Assembly: GCF_029760895.1 (NCBI RefSeq)
Contig: NZ_CP121679.1
Coordinates: 3,764,001 to 3,828,000, forward strand
Direction of reading: 5' to 3'
DNA length: 64,000 nucleotides
DNA from: Ancylobacter sp. WKF20
GTDB lineage: Bacteria > Pseudomonadota > Alphaproteobacteria > Rhizobiales > Xanthobacteraceae
The notes below the pieces were generated by a model. That model made no database searches, was not told the DNA's origin, and saw only the letters and a program-made list of their open reading frames with translations. Positions 8,362 through 16,667 of this stretch are shown here, in pieces. Every line of letters starts with the position of its first letter. Positions within the stretch are counted from its first letter, which is position 1. The position numbers and the translations under genes are program-made.

Positions 8362-9113
8362 GGCTGGCCTCCGCCGCGCCGGCCGAGATAGAGCGCGGCC
8401 ACATTGAGATCGGCCCGCACCGCGTCCGGCGTGCCCTCCGCGATGAGGGCGCCGCGCGCCAGGACGATCACCCGGTCGGCATGGCCGAAGACCACATCCA
8501 TGGAATGCTCGGTGAACAGTACAGAAATACCGCTGCGCTTGGCGAGGTCGCGCACCAGACCCATCAAGGCGAGGCGCTCCGTCACGCTCATGCCGGCGGT
8601 CGGCTCGTCCATCAGCAGCAGTTTCGGCTGCGCGGCCAAGGCCATGGCGAGTTCGAGGCGCTTCACGTCGCCATAGGCGAGCGTCGCGGCGGGCGCCTCG
8701 GCCAGCGCGTCCATGCCGGTCTGAGCGAGCAGCGCGTCGGCCTCGCTGCGCATCCGCGTGGCGGTGGGGCGGATGAAGCGGAAGATCTGCCGGGCGGCGG
8801 CCAGCAGCGCCATCTGCACATTCTCGCGCACCGTCATCGAGCCGAATACCTGCGCGACCTGGAAGGTGCGCCCGACGCCGGCAAGCGCCATGCGGCGGGG
8901 CGAGGCGCCGGTAACATCATGCTTGCCCAGCCACACCCGACCGGAATCGGCGCGGATCTGGCCATTGACGATGTTGAAGCAGGTGGATTTGCCGGCGCCG
9001 TTGGGGCCGATCAGGGCGAGCAGTTCGCCGGCGGCGAGGGTGAAACTCACCCCGTCGAGCGCCTGCACGCCGCCATAGGCCTTGCTGAGCTTCTCGACCG
9101 CGAGCACGCTCAT
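8358..9113 (-). CDS. livG: LIV-type ABC transporter ATP-binding protein (LivG)
   Basis: 251 residues from ATG 9113. It has Walker A GPNGAGKST and the LivG-specific signature LAYGDVKRLELAMAL in place of LSGGQ, then LLLMDEPTAGM and the FTEHSMDVVF switch. It also carries the characteristic long insertion after GRTFQVAQVF. It pairs with LivF as a heterodimeric ATPase on the inner face of the membrane. Its start overlaps the permease stop (ATGA at 9110-9113), and its stop overlaps the livF start. The open frame extends further upstream, but that part is antisense-like sequence inside the permease gene. Confidence 0.9.
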   Translation of the reverse strand: MSVLAVEKLSKAYGGVQALDGVSFTLAAGELLALIGPNGAGKSTCFNIVNGQIRADSGRVWLGKHDVTGASPRRMALAGVGRTFQVAQVFGSMTVRENVQMALLAAARQIFRFIRPTATRMRSEADALLAQTGMDALAEAPAATLAYGDVKRLELAMALAAQPKLLLMDEPTAGMSVTERLALMGLVRDLAKRSGISVLFTEHSMDVVFGHADRVIVLARGALIAEGTPDAVRADLNVAALYLGRRGGGQP

Positions 9114-11032
9114 CGCCCGCCCCCGCGCCGCAGCAGGGCGACCGCGCCAGCGATGCCGCCGGGGACGGCGACGACGATTACGAGGATCAGCACGCCCATA
9201 AGTGCCCGCCAATACTCGGTTTCCCGCATGACCGTGTCCTGCAGCACGGTGAAGCCGGCGGCGCCGAGCAGCGGTCCGGCAAGGCTCTGCACGCCGCCGA
9301 GCAGCACCATGACCAGTCCGTCGATGGAGCGGCTGACCGCGATGGTCTCCGGCGAGATCGAGCCCTTGGCGAAGGCGAAGAGCGCGCCCGCCGCGCCGCC
9401 CAGCGTGCCCGCCACGATGAAGGCCAGCCAGCGCACCCGCTGTACGAAAATACCGCTCGCCTCCGCCCGCCGGGCGGAATCCCGTGCCGCCCGCAAGGCG
9501 TAGCCGAAGGGCGAAAATGCCAGTATCCGCAACAGCATGACGCCCGAAGTCACGAGGGTGAGGGCGGCGAGATAGAGCCCGGTGCGCGTGTCGAAGGGCG
9601 CTTGCGGCCAGATGCCGAACAGCCCGTTGGAACCGCCGGTAACATCCTCCCACTGATAGACCACGGACCAGACGATCTGCGCCACGGCGAGCGTCAGCAT
9701 GGCGAAATAGACGCCTTCCAGCCGAACTGCGAGCCCGCCCACCAGCGCCGCGCCGAGCGCGGCGACAGCGAGGCCGACGGCGAAAGATGTCGGCGTATCA
9801 AGGCCTAAGGCGGTGGCGGCGAAGGCGGCGCCATAGGCGCCGAGCCCGAAGGATGCGGCGTGGCCGAAGGAGGCGAGGCCGCCCGGCCCCATGAGGAAAT
9901 GCAGCGAGGCGGCGAACAGCGCGGCGATCATCACATCGAGCGCCAGCACCGGCGCATAGGCCAGCGCGCCGCCGAGGAAGGGCAGGGCCGCAAGGCCCAA
10001 CCCTATGATAATGAACGTGAATCGCCCCCCGCCGGAGAGCGGGCGCAGCGGCGGCTCGATATGGGCGCGGCTGGTCGATGGCGGTATAAAAACACCGAAA
10101 AGACCGTGCGGACGCAGGATAAGTACTACGGCCATCACGAGAAATTCCGCCACCAGCGTCAGCTTGCTCATGTTGAAGCCGAAGCCGGCAACTTCCACGA
10201 TTCCGAGGGCGGTACACAGCGCCTTGATCTGCGCCACCAGCAGCGCGGCGAGGTAGGCGCCGCGGATCGAACCCATGCCGCCGACCACCACGACGACGAA
10301 GGCGTCGCCCAGAACTGTCAGGTCGATCAACAGGTTGGCAGGTTCGCGCGGCATTTGCAGCGCCCCACCCAGCCCCGCCAGCCCCGCCCCCAGCGCGAAG
10401 ACGGCGGTGAACAGCAGCGCCTCGTTGATGCCGAGCGCGGCGACCATCTCGCGGTCCTGCGTGGCGGCGCGGATGAGGTGGCCGAAGCGGGTGCGGGTGA
10501 GTGCAGTGTGGAGGACAGTCAGGACAATGGGGCCAATGAGTGCCAGCAGAATGTCGTATTGCGGCAGCCGCCGGCCGAGCAGGTCGACCGCCCCCGTCAG
10601 GCCGGGTGCGCGGGGCCCGAGAATGTCCTCCGGCCCCCACAGCCAGAGCGCGGCGTCGTTGATGATGAGCAGCAGGGCGAAGGTGGCCAGCAACTGGTAG
10701 AGCTCGGGCGCGCGGTAGATCCGCCGGAGCACGGTGAGCTCGACCAGCGCGCCGAGCGCCCCCATGGCCAGCGCAGCCGCCAGCACGGCGCCCCAGAAGC
10801 CCAGCGGCCCCGGCATCATCGGTGCCAGCGTCACCGCGACATACAGCCCGAGCATGTAGAACGAGCCGTGGGCCATGTTCACGATGCGGGTGACGCCGAA
10901 AATGATCGACAGGCCGGCCGCCACCAGAAACAAGGTGGAGGCGGAAGCCAGCCCGTTGATCGCCTGAAAGGCCAGGGCGGGAACCAGCGGCCATTCGGCG
11001 GAGAACGCCTGAAACGACGCCTCGAAGGACAT
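9110..11032 (-). CDS. Fused LivH-LivM permease of a LIV-type ABC importer
   Basis: 640 residues, about the sum of LivH and LivM. Residues 1-305 are LivH-like (AAGLSIIFGVTRIVNMAHGSFYMLGLY, then VVVVVGGMGSIRGAYLAALLV). A short hydrophilic linker (PPSTSRAHIEPPLRPLSGG) leads to a LivM-like half (SLHFLMGPGGLASFGHAASFGLGAYGAA ... FSPFGYALRAARDSARRAEASG). Both halves keep their EAA-like cytoplasmic loops. LivH and LivM are usually separate genes; a single chain would fix a 1:1 heterodimer. I see no frameshift, as the frame runs through the linker cleanly. It lies between the binding-protein gene and livG. Confidence 0.88.
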   Translation of the reverse strand: MSFEASFQAFSAEWPLVPALAFQAINGLASASTLFLVAAGLSIIFGVTRIVNMAHGSFYMLGLYVAVTLAPMMPGPLGFWGAVLAAALAMGALGALVELTVLRRIYRAPELYQLLATFALLLIINDAALWLWGPEDILGPRAPGLTGAVDLLGRRLPQYDILLALIGPIVLTVLHTALTRTRFGHLIRAATQDREMVAALGINEALLFTAVFALGAGLAGLGGALQMPREPANLLIDLTVLGDAFVVVVVGGMGSIRGAYLAALLVAQIKALCTALGIVEVAGFGFNMSKLTLVAEFLVMAVVLILRPHGLFGVFIPPSTSRAHIEPPLRPLSGGGRFTFIIIGLGLAALPFLGGALAYAPVLALDVMIAALFAASLHFLMGPGGLASFGHAASFGLGAYGAAFAATALGLDTPTSFAVGLAVAALGAALVGGLAVRLEGVYFAMLTLAVAQIVWSVVYQWEDVTGGSNGLFGIWPQAPFDTRTGLYLAALTLVTSGVMLLRILAFSPFGYALRAARDSARRAEASGIFVQRVRWLAFIVAGTLGGAAGALFAFAKGSISPETIAVSRSIDGLVMVLLGGVQSLAGPLLGAAGFTVLQDTVMRETEYWRALMGVLILVIVVAVPGGIAGAVALLRRGGGR

Positions 11033-11054
11033 GATGGCGGGTTCCCCGGCGCGT

Positions 11055-11089
11055 TCAGTCGTTGCGCGTCAGTCGAGTGCGGTCAGTCG
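11055..11089. repeat. Three TCAGTCG heptamers at exact 14-bp spacing
   Basis: TCAGTCG starts at 11055, 11069 and 11083, so a 14-bp unit is repeated about 2.5 times in the 50-bp gap between the binding-protein gene and the permease gene. The third copy contains the binding-protein stop codon. It could reflect slippage or a binding array; no function is assigned. Confidence 0.6.
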
Positions 11090-12318
11090 GCGGCGGGGCG
11101 CAGCGCCTTCACCTCGGCGTCGGAAGGCAGCACGCTGGCGCCGTCGATATAGCGCGCGCCCGTCATCACCCCCGTGCCGTGCTTCACCGCCGTGGTGCCG
11201 ACAAAGGCGCCCATCGTCGCCTGATGATCGCTGGCGCGGTAGATGAACGGCCCGAACGGCCCGCTGACCTCCAGCCCCTTGAAGGCGGCGACCATGCGCT
11301 CGGCGTCGATGCCGCCCGCGGCGCTGGCCTTGGCGAAGCCGGCGGCGAGCGACTTGATCGTCGCATAGCCGACCACGGAACCAAGGCGCGGCGGTTCGCC
11401 ATAGGCGGCCTGATAGGCGTCGAGGAAGGCTTTGTGCGCGGGAAGGGCGATGTCGTACCAGGGATAGCCCGTCACCACCCAGCCGACCGGCGCCTCGGCC
11501 TTCAGCGGGTCGAGATATTCCGGCTCGCCGGAGAGCAGGCTGACCACGAACACGCCGTCCAGCGCCGAGCGCGTATTGGCCTCGCGGACGAATTTCGCGA
11601 GGTCCGCCGCGAACAGCACGTTGAACACCGCGTCGGGCTTTGAATCGGCGATGGCCTGCACCACCGGGCCGGCATCGAGCTTGCCGAGCGGGGTGGCCTG
11701 CTCGGCGACGAACTCGACATCCGGCTGGGCAGCGCTGAGCAGCTTCTTGAAGGTGGCGGCGGCTGACTGGCCATATTCATAGTTGGGGTAGACGATGGCC
11801 CAGCGCTTGCGCTTGGCGGCCACCGCCTCCGGCATCAGCATGGCGACCTGCATGTAGGTCGAGGCGCGCAGGCGGAAGGTGTAGCGGTTGCCGTCCGACC
11901 AGGTGATCTTGTCGGTGAGCGGTTCGGCGGCGAGGAAGAACACCTGCCGCTTGGCCGCATAGCCGGCGACCGCCAGCCCGACATGGGAGAGGAAGGTGCC
12001 GGTGAGCGCGTCCACCTTTTCGCGCGTCACCAGTTCCTCGGCCACGCGCACCGCGTCACCGGGATTGCCGCCATCGTCGCGGGTGATGAGCTCAAGCGGG
12101 CGCCCGGCAATGCCGCCGGCGGTGTTGATCTGGCTGACCGCCAGCTCCATGCCCTTGCGGTAGGGCTCAAGGAAGGCCGGCTGCGCCTTGTAGCTGTTGA
12201 GCTCGCCGATGCGGATCGGCTCCGCCGCACCCGCTGGCGCCGTGAGACCCAAGGGAGCGCCGAGCGCGAGGGCCGCGCCGAGCAGCACCGTCTGAACCAT
12301 CCTGCCGCGCATCATCAT
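11083..12318 (-). CDS. LIV-type ABC transporter substrate-binding protein
   Basis: About 411 residues from the first of three tandem ATGs (12318). The signal peptide is hydrophobic with a cleavage site near PAGAAEP. The mature protein starts IRIGELNSYKAQPAF and continues with the family's GMELAVSQINTAGGIAGRPLELITRDDGGNPGDAV and EELVTREKVDALTG blocks, as in Peripla_BP_6 proteins. These bind branched-chain amino acids, amides, urea or aromatic acids; the specificity here is not evident. It is the first gene of the operon, and its promoter must lie in the roughly 80 bp between it and the exporter gene stop, or further upstream. Confidence 0.87.
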   Translation of the reverse strand: MMMRGRMVQTVLLGAALALGAPLGLTAPAGAAEPIRIGELNSYKAQPAFLEPYRKGMELAVSQINTAGGIAGRPLELITRDDGGNPGDAVRVAEELVTREKVDALTGTFLSHVGLAVAGYAAKRQVFFLAAEPLTDKITWSDGNRYTFRLRASTYMQVAMLMPEAVAAKRKRWAIVYPNYEYGQSAAATFKKLLSAAQPDVEFVAEQATPLGKLDAGPVVQAIADSKPDAVFNVLFAADLAKFVREANTRSALDGVFVVSLLSGEPEYLDPLKAEAPVGWVVTGYPWYDIALPAHKAFLDAYQAAYGEPPRLGSVVGYATIKSLAAGFAKASAAGGIDAERMVAAFKGLEVSGPFGPFIYRASDHQATMGAFVGTTAVKHGTGVMTGARYIDGASVLPSDAEVKALRPAAD

Positions 12319-12396
12319 CTGCCCCACGCTTTGAAACTCGGCGACAAGGTATCGCCCGCCCGCCCCACGTCCAGCCCCAACCCGCCAGCGCTGCCC

Positions 12397-13314
12397 TTAT
12401 GGCCCGATCTCGACCTCGGGCTCGGGCACCGGCGAGGGCCGGCGGGACGCCATGAGCGCGCCGCCGACGATCAGCGCGGCGCCCGCGAGCGTGCTCATGG
12501 AGGGCACCTCGGCGAAGGCGAAGAAGCCGATGCCGACCGCCCAGATGAAGGCGGTGTATTCGAACACGCCGAGCCGGCTGGCATCCGCGCGCTTGTAAGC
12601 CGAGGCCATCAGCAAATGACCGCCCGTGCCCAGCGCGCCGATGATGAGGAAGGTGCCGAGTTCCGAGGGCGCCGGCGCGGTCCAGACCGGCACCGCCAGC
12701 GGCACAATGATGAAGGCGGGGAGCAGGTTCTGCAGCAGCACGATGGTCGGCAGCGGGTCATGCGCGGCCCGGCTCTTCAGCGCCACCATGGAGAGCGCAT
12801 AGGTCACGGCCGAGGTGAGCGCGGCCGCCAGCCCCCACGCATTGCCGGCACCCGCGCCCTCCACCTCGTGCCAGAGCACGACGAGCACGCCGGCAAAGCC
12901 CAGCACCAGGGCGACGAGGATGGTGCGGTCCGGGCGCTCGCCCAGCAGGAGGGCGGCGAACAGGGCGATGAAGATCGGCGCGGTGAAGGAGAGCGCCAGC
13001 ACCACGGCGAGCGGCAGCACGGCGAGGGCGTAGAAGAAGCTCAGCGCCGTCGCCGCCACCACCAGCGAGCGCCACATATGCGGGCGCAGCGTGGCGCGGC
13101 TCGGCCAGGGCGTGCGCAGCGCCCGGAACACGGCGAAGGCGATCAGCGTGCCGCAGACATAGCGCATGGCCGCGATCTGCGGCGTCGAATGGCTCGCCGA
13201 GGCGTGCTTGATGACGGCGTCCATGATGGAGAGCAGGCCGATGCCGGCAATCGCCGCCATGGCGGGACCGAGCAGGGCCAGCTTGACGCCGGCGCCGGAG
13301 GGAAAGCGGATCAT
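12397..13314 (-). CDS. DMT (EamA) family inner-membrane transporter
   Basis: 305 residues with about ten hydrophobic helices in two EamA repeats (first about 15-145, second about 160-290). Typical pieces are LLSIMDAVIKHASAS..QIAAMRYVCG in the first repeat and LSMVALKSRAAHD..TIVLLQNLLPA in the second, with a Pro/Glu-rich cytoplasmic tail (RRPSPVPEPEVEIGP). The family exports small metabolites, often amino acids; the substrate is not predicted. It lies 3 bp downstream of the GNAT gene, so the two are co-transcribed. Confidence 0.85.
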   Translation of the reverse strand: MIRFPSGAGVKLALLGPAMAAIAGIGLLSIMDAVIKHASASHSTPQIAAMRYVCGTLIAFAVFRALRTPWPSRATLRPHMWRSLVVAATALSFFYALAVLPLAVVLALSFTAPIFIALFAALLLGERPDRTILVALVLGFAGVLVVLWHEVEGAGAGNAWGLAAALTSAVTYALSMVALKSRAAHDPLPTIVLLQNLLPAFIIVPLAVPVWTAPAPSELGTFLIIGALGTGGHLLMASAYKRADASRLGVFEYTAFIWAVGIGFFAFAEVPSMSTLAGAALIVGGALMASRRPSPVPEPEVEIGP

Positions 13315-13317
13315 GGA

Positions 13318-13860
13318 TCAGTCCGCCCGGCCGGTGACAGCGTGTGGTTCCGCCGGGGCGCCAGCGCCGAGCGGAAGGCGGTAGGCATATTCCCACGTCG
13401 CGGAGAGGTCATGGCATTCGCGCGGCTCGCCCTGCCGGCGGAAGCCGCAGACCTCGTAGAAGCGGTGCGCGTTGGTGAAACGGGTGTCGGTCCACAGCCG
13501 GATCTCCGGTGCGCCGCGCGTCCGGGCCACCGCGAGGGCGGCGTCCATCAGCGCGCGGGCGATGCCCCGGCGGCGGGCGCGGGCGGCGACATAGACCTTG
13601 GTGATCTCCAGCGCGCCGGGCGGGGCGTCGGTATCGCGCGTGGGGGCGATGGCGAGCGAGCCGATAACGCCCGCCTCGTCCTCGGCCACCCAGATGAGGC
13701 CGTCGCGGGCGGCGAAATGGCGGGCGATGGCGTCGAGCTCGGGGAATTCAGCGGCGCGGTCGAAGATGCAGCCGGGATATTCCGCGAAGGCCGATTCGAT
13801 CAGCGCGGCAATGGCATCGCCATCGGCATCCTCGGCCGGGCGCAGGTGAAAGGCGGTCAC
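13318..13860 (-). CDS. GNAT-family N-acetyltransferase
   Basis: About 180 residues from GTG 13860, which has GGAG 8 nt upstream. The acetyl-CoA loop is visible as VAARARRRGIARALMDAAL (a Q/RxxGxG/A relative), preceded by the ALEITKVYV strand and followed by a C-terminal NAHRFYEVCGFRR segment typical of GNAT enzymes. The acceptor is unknown. Its partner, a DMT exporter 3 bp downstream, suggests an acetylate-and-export or detoxification pair; this is inference. The open frame continues upstream but shows no family similarity there. Confidence 0.82.
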   Translation of the reverse strand: MTAFHLRPAEDADGDAIAALIESAFAEYPGCIFDRAAEFPELDAIARHFAARDGLIWVAEDEAGVIGSLAIAPTRDTDAPPGALEITKVYVAARARRRGIARALMDAALAVARTRGAPEIRLWTDTRFTNAHRFYEVCGFRRQGEPRECHDLSATWEYAYRLPLGAGAPAEPHAVTGRAD

Positions 13861-14059
13861 GACAGCACTCCGGCCACCGGCGTCGTAAAAAATCGGGCGG
13901 GACTGCGTGTAGAATTCGACGCGGCGGCGCGGGCGGACTATGTTCGCAAGGTCTTTCCGCGTAAAGCGTAATCCGTATGCTGGTGCACGAATTGAATGTG
14001 ATGGGCCCATGCCGGACCCTCGAGCGTTGTACCGGCACCCGTCCGTCCCGGAGTCGTCG

Positions 14060-14587
14060 ATGAAGCTTGCCCGTCTCCCCGATAGCCGCCCCACCAGCCG
14101 CCTGATGGACCGCCGCCGCCTGGTCAATCTGGCCGGGCTGACGGCGCTCGCCGCGCTGACCGCGGCCTGCTCGGCCACGAATCAGACCTCGGCGCCGCAG
14201 CCGATGGAGCCGGCCATGCCGCGCTTCACCTCGCCCATCACGGCGCAGCAGGTCATCGGCAAATGGGGCCTCGCCGCCTATCACCGGCCGGAAGACGCGG
14301 CGCGCACCGAGGCGCAGGCCCGCGAAGGCTGCCGCCAGCCTTATGTCATCACCGCCGGCCCCTCGGGCGGCTTCATGATGTATCTCGCCGACCAGTCGCA
14401 GCCTTCCGAGGTGGTGTCGAAGCAGGTCGCGCCCGGCCCGATCTATATCGGCCTGCCGGACGAGCCGCCGGGCGCTCAGACCGACCGCGAGGTGGTGCGC
14501 TTCGACGGGCAGGTGCTGGTGCTGAAGTGGATGGACCCGGAAGTGGCCGGCCGCTACGGCACCATGGTCTATGTGCGCTGCCCCTGA
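14060..14587 (+). CDS. Putative lipoprotein of unknown function
   Basis: 175 residues from ATG 14060 (GGAG just upstream); ATG 14105 (MDRRRLVNL) would give a shorter leader. A hydrophobic segment ends in LTAAC, a lipobox with Cys37 as the lipidated residue. Twin Arg residues (DRRRLVNL) precede it, so Tat-type export is possible. The mature part (residues 38-175) has no motif I recognise: ITAQQVIGKWGLAAYH begins it, two further Cys follow at about residues 94 and 174, and the closing strands are GTMVYVRCP. It may be a small beta-barrel (lipocalin-like) periplasmic protein. It is divergent from the GNAT gene and 146 bp before the L,D-transpeptidase. Confidence 0.6.
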   Translation: MKLARLPDSRPTSRLMDRRRLVNLAGLTALAALTAACSATNQTSAPQPMEPAMPRFTSPITAQQVIGKWGLAAYHRPEDAARTEAQAREGCRQPYVITAGPSGGFMMYLADQSQPSEVVSKQVAPGPIYIGLPDEPPGAQTDREVVRFDGQVLVLKWMDPEVAGRYGTMVYVRCP

Positions 14588-14668
14588 GAGCGGCTGAGCC
14601 AAGCGCGCCTGAGCTGACCCTGCCCTGAGAACGGGCCGCGCCCACGCTGGCGCGGCGGTAATTCGGCA

Positions 14669-14684
14669 CTAACCGGAAATTAAC
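14669..14684 (+). promoter_or_regulatory. CtrA-like binding site upstream of the L,D-transpeptidase
   Basis: CTAA-N7-TTAAC (CTAA 14669-14672, TTAAC 14680-14684) differs by one base from the full CtrA consensus TTAA-N7-TTAAC used in alphaproteobacteria. It lies 49 nt before ATG 14733 in an otherwise GC-rich stretch. CtrA controls cell-cycle genes, and peptidoglycan enzymes would be plausible targets. This is a motif match only. Confidence 0.4.
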
Positions 14685-14732
14685 CATGGGGAACCAACCT
14701 GTGGTTCATTCCCTGGTGCCGGATTGCCCCCT

Positions 14733-15752
14733 ATGCGCGCTGATTCGTGCCTTGCCCGCCTTACCGCCGCGCTGCGCGGGAGCGTCCTGACCGGCAGCGC
14801 CGCCCTGCTTCTGCTGGCGGCCACCGGCGCCGCGCAGGCGCAGAGCGGCATGGAGGGCTTCGCCTCCTCCTACCAGCTCTATTCCGGCCAGCGCAGCGGC
14901 GCGGCGCCCGCCCGTGCCCGCCCGGCGAATAGCTGGGGCGGCTCCGGCTGGCAGCCGGGCGCGGCGAGCGTCTATCCCCCGAGCTATGGTGGTCCGCGCC
15001 CGAGCGTCGATGTCGGCGCCGGCTATGGCGGCACCGCGCGTGTGGTGGGCGGGGGAGCGGGCAGCACCACTGCGGCCCCGCGCGGCACCATCACGGTCTC
15101 GACCTCCGCCACGACCTATTCCACCGCGACCTATGCCGGCGGCGATGTCGTGCTGCCGCCTGGCGCGGTGGGCGCCGCCCCGGCCCACGGCGCGAGCACC
15201 CGCACCGCCGCCGTCGCGCCGCGCGCCGGCTACGATGTCGAGAACTCCTATGACGAGGACGGCCCGCCTTTGCCGATCCACCGCAGCGCCAGCGGCGGCA
15301 AGGGCGTCGATCCCAAATACAACAAGCAGCTCGTGCGCTATTCCAGCGCCGATCCGCCGGGCACCATCATCGTCGATACCGGCGCGCGCTATCTCTATCT
15401 CGTGCAGGGCAATGGCACGGCGCTGCGCTACGGTATCGGCGTCGGGCGCGAGGGCTTTGCCTGGAGCGGCACGCAGCGCGTCTCCAACAAGCGGGAATGG
15501 CCGGAATGGCGCCCGCCGGCGGAAATGATCGCCCGCCGCCCGGACCTGCCGCGGGTGATGGAAGGCGGGCCGGAAAACCCGCTCGGCGCCCGCGCGCTCT
15601 ATCTCGGCGACACGCTCTACCGCATCCACGGCACCAATGAGCCGGAGACCATCGGTCAGGCGGTGTCCTCCGGTTGCATCCGCATGCGCAACGAGGATGT
15701 GACCGATCTTTATAACCGCGTGAACGTCGGCGCCCTGGTGCGCGTCATCTGA
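14733..15752 (+). CDS. L,D-transpeptidase (YkuD domain)
   Basis: 339 residues from ATG 14733. A signal peptide (residues about 1-36, ending TGAAQAQ) is followed by a long low-complexity Ala/Gly/Ser/Thr-rich region to about residue 190. The YkuD catalytic domain then starts at TIIVDTGARYLYLV and ends at the C-terminus. The active site is intact: HGTNEP (His) and SSGCIRMRNEDV (nucleophilic Cys). The enzyme makes 3-3 peptidoglycan cross-links or attaches proteins to the wall in the periplasm. L,D-transpeptidases are numerous in polar-growing Hyphomicrobiales. A CtrA-like site lies upstream. Confidence 0.9.
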   Translation: MRADSCLARLTAALRGSVLTGSAALLLLAATGAAQAQSGMEGFASSYQLYSGQRSGAAPARARPANSWGGSGWQPGAASVYPPSYGGPRPSVDVGAGYGGTARVVGGGAGSTTAAPRGTITVSTSATTYSTATYAGGDVVLPPGAVGAAPAHGASTRTAAVAPRAGYDVENSYDEDGPPLPIHRSASGGKGVDPKYNKQLVRYSSADPPGTIIVDTGARYLYLVQGNGTALRYGIGVGREGFAWSGTQRVSNKREWPEWRPPAEMIARRPDLPRVMEGGPENPLGARALYLGDTLYRIHGTNEPETIGQAVSSGCIRMRNEDVTDLYNRVNVGALVRVI

Positions 15753-15889
15753 TGCGGGTGATCTGACCCGCCATCCCCCGTCTGCATGGCTCCTGCCCCC
15801 GGCGGGCGCTTGGAGCCGGCCGGTCCCTCCGCTATGGTCCGCGCGATTTTGGGTCCGCGCGATTTTGCGAGCGCGAGCAGGAGCGGCAC

Positions 15890-16663
15890 ATGGCGGGTAG
15901 CGAGGCTGAGAGCGGCGGCGAGACCCATTTCGGCTTCCGCACCGTGCCGCTGGGCGAGAAGCAGCGCATGGTGGACGAGGTGTTCCACTCGGTCGCGCGC
16001 CGCTACGACCTGATGAACGACCTCATGTCGATGGGCCTGCATCGCGTCTGGAAAGACCTCCTGGTCTCCCGCCTGCGCCCGCCCAAGACCGACCGGCCCT
16101 TCGCGCTCTTGGATGTCGCCGGCGGCACGGGCGACGTGTCGTTCCGCACGGTCGAGGCGGGCGGGGCCGGCACGCGGGCGACGGTCGCCGACATTAATGG
16201 CGGGATGCTCGGCGTCGGGCGCGAGCGCGCGGCGTCGCTGGGCCTCGCCGAGCGGGTCGAGTTCGTCGAGGCCAATGCCGAGAGCTTGCCTTTCGCCGAC
16301 CGCTCCTTTGACGCCACCACCATCGCCTTCGGCATCCGCAACGTGCCGCGCATGGACAAGGCGCTTGCCGAGATGCGCCGCGTGCTGAAGCCCGGCGGAA
16401 AGTGCTTCGTGCTGGAATTCTCCCGCGTCGACATGCCGGTGCTGGACGCGATCTACGACACCTATTCGTTCAAGCTGATCCCCGGCATGGGCAAGATGGT
16501 CACCGGCGACGCCGAGTCCTACCAGTACCTCGTCGAATCGATCCGCCGCTTTCCCGCGCCCGAGCTGTTCGCGCAGATGATGCGCGAGGCCGGGCTGAAG
16601 CGCGTCGGCTACACGCCGCTGACCGGCGGCATCGTCTGCCTGCACGCCGGCGTGCGGATCTGA
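15890..16663 (+). CDS. ubiE: UbiE: ubiquinone/menaquinone C-methyltransferase
   Basis: 257 residues. SAM-binding motif I is [13 protein letters not shown], with the UbiE signatures [18 protein letters not shown] near the N-terminus and [15 protein letters not shown] further on. It adds the C-methyl group of the ubiquinone ring using S-adenosylmethionine, in the cytoplasm at the membrane. The ATG 15890 start gives the usual THFGFRTVP opening after a short leader. ubiB starts 4 bp after its stop, and in related genomes the ubiE-ubiB pair is often followed by coaBC and dut, as here. Confidence 0.93.
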   Translation: MAGSEAESGGETHFGFRTVPLGEKQRMVDEVFHSVARRYDLMNDLMSMGLHRVWKDLLVSRLRPPKTDRPFALLDVAGGTGDVSFRTVEAGGAGTRATVADINGGMLGVGRERAASLGLAERVEFVEANAESLPFADRSFDATTIAFGIRNVPRMDKALAEMRRVLKPGGKCFVLEFSRVDMPVLDAIYDTYSFKLIPGMGKMVTGDAESYQYLVESIRRFPAPELFAQMMREAGLKRVGYTPLTGGIVCLHAGVRI

Positions 16664-16667
16664 GCCG

